Shown here: positions 61,428-64,000 of the stretch, in pieces
How the letters are laid out: every line of letters begins with the position of its first letter
How positions within the stretch are numbered: position 1 is the stretch's first letter
Assembly (NCBI RefSeq): GCF_019175285.1
Contig: NC_056527.1
Span: 116,366,476 to 116,430,475 of the forward strand
Source: Sceloporus undulatus
Taxonomy: Eukaryota; Chordata; Lepidosauria; Squamata; Phrynosomatidae
Length of the DNA stretch: 64,000 nucleotides
Direction: 5' to 3'
Made by a program: the position numbers and the translations under genes
The notes under the pieces: generated by a model
Databases searched by the model: none
What the model saw: only the letters and a program-made list of their open reading frames with translations
What the model was told of the DNA's origin: nothing

Positions 61428-61883
61428 TTTCTGTCCATGGCCCAGCCAGGCAAGGGGTCTGCAGCCGCAGCTCCTTTCCCATAAACATGACAAAAGCATT
61501 TCCTCTGGTTTTTCCTAGCAGCATTGTTGACAGTCCTTGGAAGAAATCTTGGCATGGGGAGGGCTTGGCCAAATTGCTGCCTCTCGCTTCCTCTCCCGCT
61601 GTGCTTGCTGAACTCAGAAGTCTCTTGATAGGATGTCACACCTCTTGCATTTGCAACAGTAGTATGCACGAGCAACTCCCATAATTAAAGGAGAGTCTGA
61701 TATACAATTGCACATTTCACAGCAGAGTAGTATCCACCTTTGGTTTGGAAGGGTAGGGGAAAAACAGTTTCCTAGACATTTGAAAACTTTGATTTTCTCA
61801 GCCCATGTTCTTTAATCCTGAGCTTACCTTGTGTTTTGTTTTTAAATCTGCGACCTCCCCATTCCTAAATTGCCCTCTATTCC

Positions 61884-62150
61884 TCAAACCCAGACTTTTT
61901 CCACAGGGTCAAGATCCTGAGAGCAGCAGCATCCGGAGCTGTGATACTGAGAGGCCGGCAGGTTCTTGTAGACGGCTTTGCTGTAGGGGACAAGGCAGTA
62001 GCCCAGCTGGAGGCGGCGAGCCAAGCGGCAGTAGGCAGCCAAGGCCAGGACTAGGAGGGGCACTGCCAGGGTGAAGCCCACCACCAGGAGGGCAACGGAG
62101 GCAGCGTCGTGCAAGTGAGGCGTGCAGTAGGCAGCTTGGGTATGTAAAAA
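61884..62150 (-). CDS. TMEM88: TMEM88, last coding exon (5' part off the right edge)
   Basis: TMEM88 is a two-pass membrane protein that binds the PDZ domain of Dishevelled through its C-terminus and dampens Wnt/beta-catenin signalling, notably in heart development. The acceptor is CTCTTTTCAG|TTTTTA and the exon reads FLHTQAAYCTPHLHDAAS, a membrane segment VALLVVGFTLAVPLLVLALA (residues 19-38 of the exon), then RRLQLGYCLVPYSKAVYK and ends EKVWV with TGA at 61886-61884. Human TMEM88 has LLVPLLVLALASYRRL, CLVPYSRALY and the same last four residues KVWV. The intron position after SQ|FL agrees with the human protein. The first membrane segment and start codon were not found up to 64000, so they lie beyond the window. 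Confidence 0.93.
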   Translation of the reverse strand, partial: FLHTQAAYCTPHLHDAASVALLVVGFTLAVPLLVLALAAYCRLARRLQLGYCLVPYSKAVYKNLPASQYHSSGCCCSQDLDPVEKVWV

Positions 62151-62819
62151 CTGAAAAGAGAGAGAGAGGAAGAGAAAGCACAGCATTTAAGATCTCTTGG
62201 GTACAAGCAAAATCCTGTGCTTGTGATTTGGGGGCATCTCAAGACATTTTGCTGCCTGAGACCACCAGCATATAGAGAAGAGTTCCTTTTTTGGACTACA
62301 ACCCCCAGAACCCCCAGGCCAGCTATGCTGGCTTGTGGATTTCAGGGGTCATAGTCCAAAAAAATCCACAACTGCTCCAAGCTCTCCTGCAGTGCTCCCA
62401 GAAGCCCCTAGCCAGCTTGGTCACTAGCTGCAAAAGTAACTTTTGGTGCTGCCCTCTGCCTCCTCTTTCCCACCCTGGGTGAAATAAAAGATATATCGGC
62501 AAGACTGCAAAACGTTGAGTAAATGTACACAATCCTGCAATGGAATATAGCAGATGGCTGGTATCCTAGAGTAGACCCATTCAATCAATTATTGAATGGT
62601 GAGTCAAAATGTAGGTAGATCTTATGGATTCAACAGGTCTACTCTAAGCAGTCAATGAAGCCATAGCTGCTGTGAGTTTGCAAAACTTGAGCCAAGCCTT
62701 TAATGGAGGATCGTGGAGGTCTCTCATTGAGAGGGTCACTATAAGTCAAAGCTGACCTGACAACATATAAGAACAACAGCAACTTTAGCCAGGACTAACA
62801 ATGGGATTTAAGCCACTGC

Positions 62820-62980
62820 TACCCAAAAGGGAACAGATCCCATCTGATCTGGGAAGCTAAGCAGGGTCAGCAATGGTTAGTACTTGGATGGGAGACTGCC
62901 AATTAATACCAATGCTGTAGGCTATATTTCATATGATCTTTGGAATAGCGGTATATAAATAAAACAAATTATTATTATTA
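62820..62980 (+). repeat. 5S-headed SINE with L2-like tail
   Basis: Head CTGATCTGGGAAGCTAAGCA and GTTAGTACTTGGATGGGAGA is 5S rRNA-like. Its tail AGCGGTATATAAATAAAACA plus an ATT repeat resembles an L2 end and not the Sauria tail. Confidence 0.75.
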
Positions 62981-62982
62981 TA

Positions 62983-63206
62983 GGCCTGTTACAGACTGCC
63001 AAAATAAACTTTGGTCTCTTTGGAGGTATGCTATTTAAATGGTGCATGGGTCCTAAGATCCGGAGGTCGCGCCAAAACCACACTCCATTCCTAAGCACTG
63101 GAGTGCATTTGGTGCAGCTTCCGGATTCTTAGGATGCATGCATCATTTAAACGGCATACCTCCAAAGAGACCCAAAGCGCTTTATTTTGGCAGTCTGTAA
63201 CAGGCC
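62983..63206. mobile_element. Palindromic MITE, family A, intact ends
   Basis: GGCCTGTTACAGACTGCCAA at the left and its exact complement TTGGCAGTCTGTAACAGGCC at the right. Interior TTTGGAGGTATGCTATTTAA mirrors the other arm, so nearly the whole 224 bp can fold back. Confidence 0.8.
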
Positions 63207-63216
63207 AATAGAACAT

Positions 63217-64000
63217 AGAATGTAGAGTTGGAAGAGACCACAAAGGCCATCCAGTCCAATCCCATTCTGTCATGCAGGAACTCTCCATCAAAGCATCCCT
63301 GACAGATGGCCATCCAGCCTCTGCTTAAAGACCTCCAAAGGAGGAGACTCCACTACACTCTGAGAAGGAGTATGTTCCACTGGTCAAACAGCCCTTACTC
63401 TCAGGAAGTTCCTCCTAATGTTGAGGTGGAATCTCTTTTCCTGCACTTGAATCCATTGTTCCTGGTCCTAGTCTCTTGAGCAGCAGAAAACAAGCTTACT
63501 CCCTCCTCAGGTGACACCCTTCAGTATTTAAACAGGGCTATCATATCACCTCTTAACCTTTTCTTCTCCAGGCTAACATCCGCAGCTCCCTGAGTCGTTC
63601 CTCATAGGACTTCATGGTTTCCAGACCCTTCACATTTTAGTCACCCTCCTTTGGACAATGGCTCCAGTTTCTCAACATCCCTTTTGAATTGTTTTGTCCA
63701 GAACTGGACACAATATTCCAGGTGGGGCCTGACCAGAGCAGAATACAGTGGCATATTACTTCCCTTGATCTAGACACTATACTTCTCTTGATGCAGCCTA
63801 GAATCACATTGGCCTTGTTAGCGCTGCTTCGCACTGTAGACTCATGTTCAACTTGTGGTCTACTTGGACTCCTAGATCCCTTTCACACGTAGTTTCATTC
63901 AGCCAGGTGTCACCCCATCCTAATCTGTGCATTTTATTTTTTCTGCCCTAAGTGCAGTACCTTACATTTCTCCCTGTTGAATTTCATTTTGTTAGCTTTG
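63217..64000 (-). mobile_element. CR1 LINE, runs off right edge
   Basis: Same family as 59526. It includes the region complementary to GAATACTGTGTCCAGTTCTG-type sequence near 63700 and, at the edge, the part encoding KMKFNREKC. Confidence 0.85.

Larger units (their letters stand above)
57800..61883. other. DNA between NAA38 and TMEM88 (convergent 3' ends)
   Basis: Holds a hAT-like scrap (about 57870-57990), Sauria SINEs (58146-58366, 60366-60529) and a CR1 3' end (59526-59945). A candidate TMEM88 poly(A) signal (AATAAA on minus) is at 61427-61422. The stretches 58450-59500 and 60540-61400 show nothing recognisable apart from a G-run at 60676. Confidence 0.7.
62151..64000 (-). other. TMEM88: TMEM88 intron, partial
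   Basis: Upstream of the last TMEM88 exon. Holds a Bov-B/Sauria-like tail scrap (about 62690-62785), a 5S-headed SINE (62820-62980), a palindromic MITE (62983-63206) and a CR1 copy running off the right edge. No exon 1 of TMEM88 was seen. Confidence 0.75.

Noticed and set aside
62151-64000. Search for TMEM88 exon 1
   Set aside because: No frame resembles the first membrane segment; it must lie beyond the right edge.

Overview
The window is vertebrate nuclear DNA, most likely from a squamate reptile, probably an iguanian-type lizard. The evidence is the repeat content: many Sauria SINEs (tRNA-like head, tail ending in CAACAA repeats), 5S-rRNA-headed SINEs, CR1 and L2 LINEs, a Bov-B/RTE-like LINE piece, Penelope-like elements with a GIY-YIG domain, and Tigger-like and hAT-like MITEs. 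Genus and species cannot be read from the sequence.

Four host genes were recognised by protein similarity recalled from family knowledge, and all exon edges below were placed by hand from splice signals and reading phase. From left to right they are: the first six coding exons of CHD3 (minus strand, 634-40375; 377 codons in one continuous frame; the rest of the gene lies beyond the left edge), complete CYB5D1 (minus, 51583-54170; 4 exons, 220 aa), complete NAA38/LSMD1 (plus, 54331-57537; 3 exons, 130 aa), and the last coding exon of TMEM88 (minus, 61884-62150; its 5' part lies beyond the right edge). This is the order seen at human 17p13.1 (TMEM88, NAA38, CYB5D1, CHD3).

CYB5D1 and NAA38 are head to head, with start codons 160 bp apart. 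The shared promoter holds an RFX X-box-like palindrome, GC boxes, a CACGTG E-box, a ZNF143/SBS-like element and a YY1-like element over the NAA38 start codon. CHD3 starts in a CpG-rich, GC-rich block (about 39.7-40.4 kb) and its first intron is 26 kb long. CHD3 (NuRD remodeller), NAA38 (NatC acetyltransferase subunit), CYB5D1 (cilia-linked cytochrome-b5-like protein) and TMEM88 (Dishevelled-binding Wnt inhibitor) do not form one pathway. Their grouping is conserved synteny, not an operon.

Most of the remaining DNA is introns and intergenic DNA packed with repeats. Several are informative: a Penelope copy inserted into a Sauria SINE with a target-site duplication, short Penelope-derived hairpins without coding sequence, an L2 copy joined to a second repeat inside one target-site duplication, a SINE inserted in a SINE, and two 5S-headed SINEs with different tails. 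I saw no CRISPR array, real tRNA or rRNA gene, or recognisable retrovirus. I found no clear sign of a wholly new coding system; the best leads are the shared promoter and the unusual mobile-element structures.
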